A stretch of 22,768 nt of DNA from an uncultured Clostridium sp. (GCA_947426875.1 CANEFU010000002.1:1-22768), one strand, 5' to 3'. Positions 7,081-15,716 are shown, counted from the first letter of the stretch. The notes: a model not told the origin generated them from the letters alone. Made by a program: numbers and translations.

Positions 7081-9350
7081 TTACATCATACTGTTAGGAT
7101 TTACATCTATTGTTATCCTTGTTGTTTTTAAATTTTTGCTATATATTTCTTTTAAGCATTGGTTTAATGTTTCATTGGCTTGCTTTGTCATGTTTCCTTT
7201 TATAATAATTCTCCATCTATATCTATTTTGTATCTTGTCTATTGGTGATGGCATTGGTTTGAATATTCTAAATTGTTCTTGTTCTAAGTTGTTTTTTAGA
7301 TATTCATATATCCATTGACTGGTTTGATTTATTTCTTCTTCCTGCAAGCTATTGAAATTCACTACTATTATATCGCAAAATGGTGGATATTTCAACTGCT
7401 TGCGTAGTGCTATTTCTGTTTCATAAAATTTTTCATAGTTTTGCTCTTTGGCACATTGAATACTAAAGTTTTCTGGATTATAACTTTGTATGATTACTTT
7501 TCCTGGTAATTTCTCTCTTCCTGCTCTTCCGTGCGACTTGTGTTAAAATCTGAAAGGTTCTTTCATTGGCTCTATAATCGTCTATATTTAATGAACTATC
7601 TGCTGCAATTACGCCTACTAAAGTCACTTTTGGAAAATGATGTCCTTTTACCACCATCTGTGTTCCTATTAATATGTCAATATCTTCATTTTTAAATCGT
7701 TCTAGAATTTTTTCATGTGAATTTTTCTTTGTTACGGTATCAATATCCATTCGAATCGTTTTAGCTTTCGGAAACTGTTTATTAATTTCCTGCTCTAATT
7801 TTTGCGTTCCTGTTCCAAAATATCGTATTTTATCACTATGACATTCTGGACATACTGTTACTATATTTTCCTCATAACCACAGTAATGACATTTTAATTT
7901 TCTCTCATAACTATGATAAGTCATACTAATATTACAGTTCTTACACTTTACAGTATACCCGCAATTTCTACACATAATAAAGGTAGAATAACCTCTTCTG
8001 TTTAAAAATAAAATAGTTTGCTTTTTCTCTTTTACATTTTCTTCTATGCTGCTATATAAATCCATGCTTAGCATGGAGTGATTTCCATTTATTAATTCTT
8101 GCTTTAAATCTACTACTGTCACAGTAGGTAAAGAAGATTGATTGGCTCTTTGGGTTAATGTTAGTAATTCAGTTTCTTGTTTTTCTTCTCTAGTAGCAGA
8201 ATAATAGGTATTTATATCTGGCGTTGCACTTCCTAATAATAATGGACATTTACTTTGTTTCGCAATTTGTTTAGCTACTTCTTTTGCATCATATTTAGGA
8301 TTGGCTTCTGATTTATAGGAACTGTCATGCTCTTCATCTATAATGATAATTCCTATTTTTTCTACTGGTGCAAAAATAGCTGACCTTGCTCCTATTACAA
8401 TTCTAGCTTTTCCTTCTTTTATGCGTTTCCATTCATCATGTCTTTCACCAATAGATAATTTACTATGTAATACGGCTATTTCTTCTTTTCCAAATCTTGC
8501 AATAAAGCGGTTTAACATTTGTGGTGTTAAGGATATTTCTGGCACTAATAAAATAGCTGTTTTTTTCGTTTCTAACGCTTTTTGTATTAACTGTAAATAA
8601 ATCTCTGTCTTACCTGAGCCTGTTACACCATATAATAGAAATGCTTGATAAGCATTTTCCTCCATTTTCTTTTCTATTTTTAGATAGGCTTTTTTCTGCT
8701 CTTCTGTTAATATTAATTTCTCCGTTTTTTCTTGCTTTTTGATTTCTTCTTCGTTTTTTTGATTTAATGGATTTCTTTCGACTTTTTGCTCTAGTATTTC
8801 TAGGTATCCATTTTTTATTAAGGTATTTATAATTGCTCTTGATACATCCGTAAGCATTTCTATTTCTGGAATCGTTGCTCCTTCGTTATCTTTTACAAAA
8901 TTGATTACCTTTTTTTGTTTTTCTGTTTTTATTTTTCCGAGTTTCTATTTCAAATTCGATTTCTTCTATTTCTTTTCCTAAATATACCGTATTAATCGCT
9001 TTATCTTGAATTCTCTTTTCTTTATTTTTAGTTCTGGTACCTGGCGTCAACATTAATTTGATACAATCAGAAAAATTACAAAAATATCTTTTTGCCATCC
9101 ATCTTGCTAACTCAATTTGTTCATCTTGTAGCTGTTCTTCTAATTTGGCAATTTCTTTTATTTCACTTCCATAGTTCGTTTTTTCTTTTAATCTTACTAC
9201 AAAGGCTTCTTCTAATTTTCCTCCTTTTCCAAAGGGTACTAGTACTTTACTTCCAACAAAAATAAGTCCCTCTAATTTTTCTGGGACACGATAATCAAAA
9301 GCTTTGTTTAATTTTTTGGCTGTTCGATTTATCATTACTTCTGCTATCAT
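7081..9350 (-). CDS. priA: Primosomal replication restart helicase PriA, read through two +1 shifts
   Basis: PriA reloads the replisome at collapsed forks. The ATG at 9350 has AAGGAGA upstream. Three consecutive reading frames together encode one full PriA of 755 aa. Residues 1-137 are the DNA-binding domain; the frame then changes at the CGG at 8937-8939. The middle part carries Walker A GVTGSGKTE (about residue 241), Walker B DEEHD, and the eight-Cys zinc region (CRNCGY, CKNC, CHYCGY, CPEC). The frame changes again at the CGG at 7529-7531, inside helicase motif VI (TQVA-GRAGR), and the C-terminal domain runs to TAA at 7081. Both changes are +1 skips of C giving GGA (Gly). No other stop, indel or lost motif is visible, which argues against decay. 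Read conventionally, only a 154-aa fragment would be made. Confidence 0.9.
7529..7531 (-). other. Putative +1 frameshift codon CGG in priA, helicase motif VI
   Basis: The context is CAA GTC GCA CGG AAG AGC. Skipping the C gives GCA GGA AGA GCA GGA AGA, which is VAGRAGR, the near-invariant motif VI. Without the shift the frame gives VARKSRKRE and stops at 7478. Because the motif Gly is so conserved, Gly rather than Arg is the expected residue here. Confidence 0.85.
8937..8939 (-). other. Putative +1 frameshift codon CGG in priA, linker region
   Basis: The context is GAA ACT CGG AAA AAT. Skipping the C gives ACT GGA AAA ATA AAA ACA GAA, and the frame then reads TEKQKKVINFVKDNEG into the winged-helix region. 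The new frame has a TAG just upstream and the old frame stops at 8886, so the change must lie between them. A one-base change in the adjacent run of five A would also restore the frame. Confidence 0.75.
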
Positions 9351-9375
9351 TTCTTTCTCCTTTTTTCTGCTTTCT

Positions 9376-9404
9376 AGTATATCAAATTTTTATGGTTTTC
9401 ACAA
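9376..9404 (-). promoter_or_regulatory. Predicted sigma-A promoter for priA-def-fmt
   Basis: On the minus strand there is a -35 TTGTGA (9399-9404), a 17-base spacer and a -10 TATACT (9376-9381). The -10 is 25 bases before the priA ATG. Confidence 0.65.
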
Positions 9405-9420
9405 GTTTAATAGAAAGAAA

Positions 9421-9444
9421 AATACCTACATTTTTGTAGGTATT
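9421..9444 (-). terminator. Intrinsic terminator after the rpn gene
   Basis: A perfect 10-bp stem (AATACCTACA and its complement) with a 4-base loop is followed on the minus strand by TTTCTTTCT. It begins 9 bases after the rpn stop. Confidence 0.85.
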
Positions 9445-9453
9445 GCTATTTTC

Positions 9454-10432
9454 TTATATTGCCTTTTTTATTTCATTTAATTCTTCTTTATTAATTCCTA
9501 TATATTTCATTATCTTTTCTTCTGTTTCTCCAAATTGGAGCATGTTTCTTACGGTTTGTTTCAAAAATTCCCTCTTTCCTTCTTTTCTTCCTTCTTTTCT
9601 TAATCTTTCATTTTCTTTCCTAATTACTTCTAAAACCATATCTTTCTCCTCCTTTTCTATTTTTCTTAACAATTTGCTTCTATCTTTTGGTTTTAACTTT
9701 TCTTCTAGTACAAAGGCTATTATTCTTTTTAAAATCACTCGTATATTCTCGTCTTTTTCTCTTTCTATCGTTCTATTTAACATGTCATATATCTCTTTTC
9801 CTGTTTGTAATTTCTCTAGTAACAATATTTTCGATAGAAATAACATATCTTCCTCTAATTGCTCATTTGTATAATCATTAACATCTACTACATAATATTC
9901 CCCTAATTTAATATTTTCCTCTTGTGATAGTTTTTCTTGACATTCTTCTATGTATTTTTCCACATTCCATTTTCCGCTTCCTGTATAAATAACAATAGGA
10001 ATTACTCTTGGTAACGTATGGTTCTTTTTGCTCATTATTTTCCCGTTTATTGCCTCTTTCATAATTTCCACTTCATATTCTAAAATTCTCCTTGGCATAT
10101 TATAATCAATTTTTCTTTGATGCTCTATTAAGAAGAAAATTTCTTTTTCTTTCATTTTATAAACAACATCTGATTCACTATTTTGAAACATATAGTCAAT
10201 ATGTTCACTTTTATATTTTTCAATATTTTCTTCCATTAGTCTTTTTTCTAACTTTAGTACTCTATTTAATAATCCAACTACTTGGCTTTTTTCATCTAGC
10301 ACTATTTTCAATATTTTATCATGTGGTTGATGTATATGATATTTTGTTTCTTCCTCTCGTAATTCTTCTATTCCGTAATTTTCCTTTTAATGCTTGGTAT
10401 TTTAAATAATCTTGATAATTAAATTCTTTCAT
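9454..10432 (-). CDS. Rpn-family PD-(D/E)XK nuclease, read through one +1 shift
   Basis: Rpn (recombination-promoting nuclease, formerly transposase_31) proteins are DNA endonucleases often annotated as putative transposases. The ATG at 10432 has AAGGAGA eight bases upstream. The first 19 codons end at an in-frame CGG (10373-10375). Skipping its C yields KLGIEELREEETKYHIHQPHDKILK, which contains the family hallmark HDKxxK, and then continues to TAA at 9454. The active-site pattern is visible: Asp in SDVVYK, then Glu in FLIEHQ. The joined product is 325 aa. The C-terminal helical tail (KEGRKEGKREF) is typical. The gene has its own promoter and terminator and lies between the gmk block and priA, where Bacillus has coaBC, so it may be an insertion. 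Without the shift only a 38-aa peptide is made. Confidence 0.85.
10373..10375 (-). other. Putative +1 frameshift codon CGG in the rpn gene
   Basis: The context is AAA TTA CGG AAT AGA, codon 20. Skipping the C gives TTA GGA ATA GAA GAA and opens the frame with the HDKILK hallmark. The unshifted frame stops at a TGA about 19 codons later. Confidence 0.8.
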
Positions 10433-10448
10433 ATATCACTTCTCCTTT

Positions 10449-10477
10449 ATTATATCTTCCTTTAATTTCATTGTCAA
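10449..10477 (-). promoter_or_regulatory. Consensus sigma-A promoter for the rpn gene
   Basis: On the minus strand there is a perfect -35 TTGACA (10472-10477), a 17-base spacer and a perfect -10 TATAAT (10449-10454). Only 16 bases separate the -10 from the ATG, so the leader would be roughly 9-10 bases and would cut into the Shine-Dalgarno. Confidence 0.85.
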
Positions 10478-10704
10478 TATTTCTTTATTGGTAAACGTTT
10501 TATATATATTTCTTTTCTTATTTTTTCTTTTGTTTTCTATATTTTTCTCTTTGTTTGGATTTTTTTAGATTTTAAAATTTTTGAGCCTTTCATTAAATTA
10601 ATTTTTGATTTAAACTTTTAAAAATACTTATTTATATTAAATCATAAATTTACTTTTTTATCAATATAACTAATTATTTTTTCGTCGCAAATTCCGACAA
10701 AAAA
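10478..10704. other. AT-rich intergenic stretch, no gene seen
   Basis: This is the rest of the roughly 300-base gap between the rpn start and the ATP-grasp gene. It is very AT-rich with long T runs. I see no open frame with a ribosome binding site. A small hairpin with a GTCG/CGAC stem lies at 10684-10698, next to the terminator. Confidence 0.5.
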
Positions 10705-10729
10705 AGATAAAACATAAAAAGTTTTATCT
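10705..10729 (-). terminator. Intrinsic terminator of the rsmE-to-ATP-grasp operon
   Basis: A 9-bp stem (AGATAAAAC and its complement) with a 7-base loop is followed on the minus strand by a run of T. It lies 7 bases after the ATP-grasp stop. Confidence 0.85.
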
Positions 10730-10736
10730 CTTTTAA

Positions 10737-11687
10737 CTAAGCAAACAAATCTTGTAAAGCCTTTCTATAAACATTTTTAATTTTCTCATAACCACCATCA
10801 ACTGTTTTCGTAAAAATAGTAGCACATACGCCAGAATTAACCTCTAACACATACAAATCATCGTCTGTTGTTCGAATAATATCAATCGTGGCAAAGTTAA
10901 TATTCATTGCTTTCCCAGCTTGAATTGCTAATTTTTCAATTTTGTCATACCAATCATTTTTCTCTAAAACAATTGGTGTAGCTCCACCAGATAAATTATG
11001 TTTCCATGAAATATCAACTTTTTCTCCCTCTTTTAATACCGTTTCCATATCTAATAAACTCAAGTTATCTCTTACTACTTTTTTATTTGGTAAATTTAAG
11101 TTTTGAATTAATTGCTCTAAAGTTGATTTTCCATCTCCTACTACAAATGGTTTCGTTTTTCCATAAATTAATTCTACTTTTCCATTGATATAAAACGTTC
11201 TATATTCGGTTTTTATATCATAATAAGGACATATACTAACTGTACCATGTTTTTGAAATAACTTCTCTATGGTAACTTCTAATTCTTTTTTGGTATGGCA
11301 AAGTGATACTTCTTTTCCTTCCCAGCCATCATTTGGTTTCACCACAACTTTATGATTTAGTCTTTCAAATTCTTTATGAGCAATTTCCCAAACGCCTTCC
11401 TCTTCTTGTATATAGTGGCTTCTCGTTCCTGGATTAAATATCATAGTATGCTCAATTACTGGCACATTTTGTGATTTTAAAACTTCATAAGTTGCATATT
11501 TGTCATTTGCTATTTCTCCACTTGCTTGTGCGTTGTTATCGAAGTGATTTCTGGTAATATGTCTTACTTTTCCATCTTTGGTTAGTTGTAATATCCAATC
11601 ATAAGATAGCATTTCTAACTTAATATTCATTTCTTCGCATAATTCTCTTATCAGTCTGTCCAAAAATCTTTCTTTATTTTCTTCCAT
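10737..11687 (-). CDS. ATP-grasp domain protein of unknown substrate
   Basis: A 316-residue protein with an ATP-grasp fold like that of cyanophycin synthetase, RimK and glutathione synthetase enzymes, which join a carboxylate to an amine using ATP. Visible parts are the VVVKPNDGWEGKEVSL nucleotide-binding strand and loop, the GDGKSTLEQLI segment seen in cyanophycin-synthetase-like ligases, and the metal-binding LYVLEVNSGVCATIF near the end (Glu and Asn of E-x-N). There is no Mur-ligase domain, so it is not a full cyanophycin synthetase. It is the last gene of the gmk operon, 32 bases after gmk, with a rather distant AAGGA site. Stop is TAG. Product and substrate cannot be told from sequence. 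Confidence 0.8.
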   Translation of the reverse strand: MEENKERFLDRLIRELCEEMNIKLEMLSYDWILQLTKDGKVRHITRNHFDNNAQASGEIANDKYATYEVLKSQNVPVIEHTMIFNPGTRSHYIQEEEGVWEIAHKEFERLNHKVVVKPNDGWEGKEVSLCHTKKELEVTIEKLFQKHGTVSICPYYDIKTEYRTFYINGKVELIYGKTKPFVVGDGKSTLEQLIQNLNLPNKKVVRDNLSLLDMETVLKEGEKVDISWKHNLSGGATPIVLEKNDWYDKIEKLAIQAGKAMNINFATIDIIRTTDDDLYVLEVNSGVCATIFTKTVDGGYEKIKNVYRKALQDLFA

Positions 11688-11719
11688 AACACTGTTTTCC
11701 TTCTTCCTATCTATTTCTA

Positions 11720-12280
11720 CTACTTTTCTTGATTTGCTTCAATAATTGTTTTTATAATTTGCACAGTTTTTTCTAAATCATCATTTTTTAGTACATAATC
11801 ATACAAATTAATTCTTGATTCTTCATAATCAAAACGATTTAATCTTAATACAATTTCTGCTGGACTAGGTTTATCGATTCTTTCTTCTAGCCTTTTTCTT
11901 AATTCCTCTTTTGGCACTCTTAAAAAGATGGTAACAACTTTTGTGTCTTCTTTTAGCAATTCTATTAAGTGCTCTGTTCCATTAACATCAATATCTTTTA
12001 CAATAATTTTTCCACTCTTTATTTTCTCATTTAACAATTTTCTTGAAGTTCCATAATATTGATTGTGGTGAATATCGTATTCATAAAATTCACCATTTTC
12101 TATCATCTTTTCAAATTCTTCTCTGCTAACAAAATTATAGGTTTGTCCTTCTATATCACCTTCACGCATTGGACGAGAAGTAAAAGATGGAAGTGATTCT
12201 ACATTTTCCATCCTTTTAATTAATTCTTTTTTTATGGTATCTTTTCCTGCTCCTGCTACACCTGATAGGATAACTAACAT
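11720..12280 (-). CDS. gmk: Guanylate kinase
   Basis: This enzyme phosphorylates GMP to GDP. The 186 residues have an N-terminal P-loop SGVAGAGKDT, in which Asp replaces the more usual Ser, Thr or Gly after GK. The GMP-binding region follows: SFTSRPMREGDIEGQTYNF, EEFEKMIENGEFYEY and YYGTSR, then the lid (KRLEERIDKPSPAEIVLRL). The ATG at 12280 overlaps the end of rpoZ by seven bases (ATGTTAG). The order yicC-remA-rpoZ-gmk matches the Bacillus block except that gmk and rpoZ are swapped. Confidence 0.94.
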   Translation of the reverse strand: MLVILSGVAGAGKDTIKKELIKRMENVESLPSFTSRPMREGDIEGQTYNFVSREEFEKMIENGEFYEYDIHHNQYYGTSRKLLNEKIKSGKIIVKDIDVNGTEHLIELLKEDTKVVTIFLRVPKEELRKRLEERIDKPSPAEIVLRLNRFDYEESRINLYDYVLKNDDLEKTVQIIKTIIEANQEK

Positions 12281-12462
12281 ATTGTTACCTTCCCTTCTGC
12301 TATTTCATTAGCAGCTAAGGTTACAGGTGATTCTTCTTTTACCTTTGTTCTAACTTCATCTCCTGCTGCTATTTGTCTTGCTCTTCTTGCTGTTGCAATT
12401 ACTAATTCATATCTATTTTTTGCTTTTGTTAATAATTTACCTACTGTTGGTTTTACAATCAT
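12274..12462 (-). CDS. rpoZ: DNA-directed RNA polymerase omega subunit
   Basis: A 62-residue product carrying the omega-subunit core: KPTVGKLLTKAKNRYELVIATARRARQI, followed by the short C-terminal segment NEIAEGKVTI. The ATG at 12462 has AAAGGA upstream. It overlaps the gmk start by seven bases, which suggests coupled translation. It ends with TAG. Confidence 0.94.
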   Translation of the reverse strand: MIVKPTVGKLLTKAKNRYELVIATARRARQIAAGDEVRTKVKEESPVTLAANEIAEGKVTIC

Positions 12463-12482
12463 TCTAATTCATCCTTTCTTTT

Positions 12483-12740
12483 TTATTTAACATCATCTTG
12501 TGAAATGGTTTTGTCAATTCTTCCTCCTACTGTTTCTGGTTGAACAGCTGATAATATAATATGACCTGAATCCATTATTAATACAGCTCTTGTTCTTCTT
12601 CCATAAGTTGCATCTACTGCTGTTTTATTGTCCTTTGCTTCTTGCACCATTCTTTTGATAGGTGCTGACTCTGGACTTACAATGGCAACAATTCTTTCAG
12701 AGGAAACAATATTTCCAAATCCAATGTTTACTAATTGCAT
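12483..12740 (-). CDS. remA: RemA/DUF370 family regulator
   Basis: An 85-residue protein of the DUF370 family, represented by RemA of Bacillus, a DNA-binding activator of matrix operons that oligomerises. The conserved starting segment LVNIGFGNIVSSERIVAIV, the central DATYGRRTRAVLIMDSGHIILSA and the end QPETVGGRI match closely. It lies between yicC and rpoZ as in Bacillus. AAGGA sits about six bases before the ATG. Confidence 0.94.
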   Translation of the reverse strand: MQLVNIGFGNIVSSERIVAIVSPESAPIKRMVQEAKDNKTAVDATYGRRTRAVLIMDSGHIILSAVQPETVGGRIDKTISQDDVK

Positions 12741-12757
12741 ACATATCCTTCCTTTCT

Positions 12758-13633
12758 CTATTCAATATTTTGTATTTGTTCTCTTATATTTTCTAGTTCT
12801 GTTTTCACATCAATCACATCATTGGTAATTTCTAAATTATTTGCTTTTGAGCCAATTGTATTGGTTTCTCGGTTCATTTCTTGAATGATAAAATCTAGCT
12901 TCTTTCCAATAGACTCTTCTGAATTTAATAGTTTTTCAAATTGTGATATGTGGCTTTTTAGTCTTGTAACTTCTTCTTCTACTGAGCATTTATCAGCATA
13001 AATAACAACTTCTTGTGCTAATCTTGCTTCATCTACTTCCTGATTTTTTAATATTTCTTTTATTCTTCCCTCTAATTTTACTACATATTCTTCAATAAGT
13101 CCAGTAGAAAGTGAAGATATTTCTTTTACTTTTTCTTGAATTGTTTTAATTCTTGCTAGTAAATCCTCTGCTATTTTACTTCCCTCCACTGCTCTCATTT
13201 GCACTAACTTCTGAGTTGCTTGTTTTACTGTTTCTATTAATTCATTACGAATGGTTTCATCTTCTTGGTTATTTTGGATACTTAAAACATCTGGAAATTT
13301 AGATATATCTGTTACTTCTATATTGGCTGATATCTCTTCTTGTTTTGCTAGTTTTTTTAATTCATCAATATAAATTTTAGCTATTTCCGTATTAATTTTT
13401 ATTTCTTTTCCTTCTGTTGAATTGTTTTCAAAACTAATGAATACATCAATTTTTCCCCTTTTAACTTGTGATGCAATCTCCTTTTTTACTTCTTCTTCCA
13501 AATAACTTAATATTCTTGGCATTTTCACAGAAATGTCTAAATATCTATGATTTACGCTTTTTATTTCTACTTGATATTCTCTTGCCTTTTCAGATAAATT
13601 GGCTTTCCCATAGCCTGTCATACTTTTAATCAT
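12758..13633 (-). CDS. yicC: YicC/YloC family endoribonuclease
   Basis: A 291-residue product of the YicC family. It begins IKSMTGYGKANL and has the N-terminal domain (EIKSVNHRYLDISVKMPR) and the C-terminal DUF1732 part (EEVTRLKSHISQFEKLL, KLDFIIQEMNRETNTIGSKA). E. coli YicC has been described as an endoribonuclease. The ATG at 13633 overlaps the stop of the upstream membrane-protein gene by eight bases. It lies directly before remA. No in-frame CGG. Confidence 0.94.
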   Translation of the reverse strand: MIKSMTGYGKANLSEKAREYQVEIKSVNHRYLDISVKMPRILSYLEEEVKKEIASQVKRGKIDVFISFENNSTEGKEIKINTEIAKIYIDELKKLAKQEEISANIEVTDISKFPDVLSIQNNQEDETIRNELIETVKQATQKLVQMRAVEGSKIAEDLLARIKTIQEKVKEISSLSTGLIEEYVVKLEGRIKEILKNQEVDEARLAQEVVIYADKCSVEEEVTRLKSHISQFEKLLNSEESIGKKLDFIIQEMNRETNTIGSKANNLEITNDVIDVKTELENIREQIQNIE

Positions 13634-14231
13634 TTTTATTACCTCTTTTTTTCTTTTTTGTTTTTTTACTGCTTCCTCCTGCGATTTTCTTCTCTGCTTT
13701 TACTTCATCCTCTTCTGCATTTCTCTTTTTAGCTTCTTTTATTACTGGTTCCTCTTTTTTTACAATTTCAGATATGTCACTCAAGCTATTTAAGTATTCT
13801 TTTCTTCCTTTGGTATATAATATAATAGCTTTTAACACATAATATATTGAAAAAACATAGGATGATGTTAATAGATAAAATCTAAAGTCATATTGAAATA
13901 GTGTGATAACATGCATAATGGATAAACTGTGTAAGGATAATACTAAAAATTCAATTCCCGTTATCGCTGTATTTCCATTATCGTTTTTATAGGCTTTTTC
14001 TAAAAACACAATTCCTACTACTAAAAAAGCACCCGCAAATACTTCTATATCATTTATTAGCCTTTCTTGTTTCATATTAGAATATGCTAAATTCAATATG
14101 ATAAAATAAAACATAACTCCTATTGCTTTTAACAAATTTCGAAACATTTTTTTTAGTATTTCTTGTGATATTTCTTTTGGTATCTTTTTTTCTTTTGTTT
14201 TTTTCTTTTCTATTTCCTGTTTATTTGGCAT
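13626..14231 (-). CDS. Hypothetical membrane protein with basic tails
   Basis: I do not recognise this 201-residue protein. About residues 1-28 are Lys/Glu-rich. Four hydrophobic segments follow (about 33-50, 60-80, 90-112 and 117-137). A long, strongly basic C-terminal tail ends with runs of Lys and Arg. GGAAGG precedes the ATG. It lies between rsmE and yicC, overlapping yicC by eight bases, so it is probably translated with it. The basic tails suggest contact with nucleic acid, ribosomes or acidic lipids, but that is inference only. Confidence 0.8.
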   Translation of the reverse strand: MPNKQEIEKKKTKEKKIPKEISQEILKKMFRNLLKAIGVMFYFIILNLAYSNMKQERLINDIEVFAGAFLVVGIVFLEKAYKNDNGNTAITGIEFLVLSLHSLSIMHVITLFQYDFRFYLLTSSYVFSIYYVLKAIILYTKGRKEYLNSLSDISEIVKKEEPVIKEAKKRNAEEDEVKAEKKIAGGSSKKTKKKKRGNKND

Positions 14232-14256
14232 TTCTTTTCCTTCCTTTCAACGTTTA

Positions 14257-15003
14257 TCAATCGAATTCGTACATAATAATGCTTAACACATTCAAAGCTA
14301 CCGTTTCTGTTCTTAGAATTCTATCTCCTAACGTAACAATTTTAGCTTCTTTTTCCTTTAATAAATCAATTTCTTCTTTATCAATTCCTCCTTCTGGTCC
14401 AATTAAAATAGCAATTCTTAAGTCGCTAATTTGCTTTCTTTTTAATTCTTCTAATTCATATTTTAATTTATTTTCTTTTTCATTCTCATATGCCACTATT
14501 ACTATATCATATTCTTGGCATAAATGACAAATATTTTTAAGAGGAATGATGTTCTGGATTTGTGGAATTCTATTTCTTCCACTTTGTTTGGCTGCAACTT
14601 CTGCAATTTTCTGCCATCTTTGTAATTTCTTTCCCTTGTCTTTCTCTGTTAATTTAACAACACATCGTTTCATTTCTACTGGTACGATATCATATACCCC
14701 TAATTCTACTGCTTTTTGAATGATTAATTCCATTTTATCCGCTTTGGGTAATCCTTGAAAAATAGTTACTTTGCTATTTGCTTCTGCGTTCGTTTTCAAG
14801 TTTTCCATTATATTACAGATAATTTCTTCTTCTGTACTTTCTGCTATTTCACATAAGTAATCAATGGAATTATCCCTATTACAGATGGTTATTTTATCCC
14901 CTTTTTTCTTTCTTAGCACATTTTTGATATGATTCACATCTTCTCCTATGATTTTTACTTGATTATTTTCTATATTATCTTGGCTTACAAAAAATTTAGG
15001 CAT
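14257..15003 (-). CDS. rsmE: 16S rRNA (uracil-1498-N3)-methyltransferase
   Basis: RsmE methylates U1498 of 16S rRNA using S-adenosylmethionine. The 248 residues show an N-terminal PUA-like domain (DVNHIKNVLRKKKGDKI), the central QGLPKADKMELIIQKAVELGV and RWQKIAEVAAKQSGRNRIP, and the C-terminal SPOUT knot LIGPEGGI with LGDRILRTETVALNVL. It is the first gene of the operon. The ATG at 15003 has AAGGAGA upstream, and a promoter lies at 15033-15061. Confidence 0.95.
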   Translation of the reverse strand: MPKFFVSQDNIENNQVKIIGEDVNHIKNVLRKKKGDKITICNRDNSIDYLCEIAESTEEEIICNIMENLKTNAEANSKVTIFQGLPKADKMELIIQKAVELGVYDIVPVEMKRCVVKLTEKDKGKKLQRWQKIAEVAAKQSGRNRIPQIQNIIPLKNICHLCQEYDIVIVAYENEKENKLKYELEELKRKQISDLRIAILIGPEGGIDKEEIDLLKEKEAKIVTLGDRILRTETVALNVLSIIMYEFD

Positions 15004-15032
15004 ATTATCTCTCCTTATTCTTATTGCTTTCT

Positions 15033-15061
15033 ATTATATGTTCTTTTTGTCTTTTTTTCAA
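15033..15061 (-). promoter_or_regulatory. Predicted sigma-A promoter of the rsmE operon
   Basis: On the minus strand there is a -35 TTGAAA (15056-15061), a 17-base spacer and a perfect -10 TATAAT (15033-15038), 29 bases before the rsmE ATG. Confidence 0.8.
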
Positions 15062-15076
15062 GTAAAATTTGAAAGT

Positions 15077-15115
15077 AAAAAGGACTTTATTGGCTCTTCC
15101 AATAAAATCCTTTTT
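15077..15115 (-). terminator. Intrinsic terminator of the rubrerythrin gene
   Basis: A 17-base arm (15077-15093) pairs with 15099-15115, apart from one mismatch, over a 5-base loop. On the minus strand it ends in TTTTT. It starts 4 bases after the rubrerythrin stop. Confidence 0.9.
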
Positions 15116-15119
15116 GTTA

Positions 15120-15659
15120 TTAATAATTTTCTGCTTTAATCTCAAAATATGCTTTTGGATGGCTACATACTGGACAAATCTCTGGTGCTTGTTTTCCAAT
15201 TACAATATGTCCACAGTTTCTACATTTCCAAATTTTATCTCCGTCACGGCTAAATACTAATCCGTCTTCTACATTTTCTAATAATTTTTTGTATCTTTCT
15301 TCATGCTCTTTTTCTATTTTTGCAACTTCTGCAAATAAATAAGCAATATGGTCAAATCCTTCCTCTTTTGCTTCTTTTGCCATTCTATCATACATATCCG
15401 TCCATTCGTAATTTTCTCCTTCTGCTGCTGCTTGTAAGTTTTCTGCTGTTGTTTTGATTTCTCCTCCTTGTAGTAATTTAAACCATATTTTTGCATGTTC
15501 TTTTTCGTTGTCTGCTGTTTCTTGGAATATTGCTGCTATTTGCTCATATCCTTCTTTTTTGGCTTTGCTTGCAAAATAGGTATATTTATTTCTTGCTTGT
15601 GATTCTCCTGCAAATGCTTCCATTAAATTTTGTTCTGTTTTACTTCCTTTTAATTCCAT
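15120..15659 (-). CDS. Rubrerythrin
   Basis: A non-haem di-iron peroxidase that removes hydrogen peroxide in anaerobes. The 179 residues form a ferritin-like four-helix domain with the iron-ligand motifs (EAFAGESQARNKY, ETADNEKEHAK, EVAKIEKEHEERY) and a C-terminal rubredoxin domain with KCRNCGH and CPVCSHPKAYFE for one iron. I chose ATG 15659, nine bases after GGAGG. A TTG six bases earlier is too close to the site. It is monocistronic, with a strong promoter and its own terminator. Confidence 0.96.
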   Translation of the reverse strand: MELKGSKTEQNLMEAFAGESQARNKYTYFASKAKKEGYEQIAAIFQETADNEKEHAKIWFKLLQGGEIKTTAENLQAAAEGENYEWTDMYDRMAKEAKEEGFDHIAYLFAEVAKIEKEHEERYKKLLENVEDGLVFSRDGDKIWKCRNCGHIVIGKQAPEICPVCSHPKAYFEIKAENY

Positions 15660-15716
15660 TTTCAAATTCCTCCTTGTTTTTAATTTACATTTTTTCCCAC
15701 TTTATAAGGCATCCTT

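Noticed and set aside
7081..9350. priA as three separate genes or a plain pseudogene
   Set aside because: The parts join with no loss of any motif, only the first part has a ribosome binding site, and the two breaks share the CGG form seen in three other genes.
15005..15199. Small minus-strand frame between rubrerythrin and rsmE
   Set aside because: It overlaps the rubrerythrin 3' end, the terminator hairpin and the rsmE promoter and has no protein signature.
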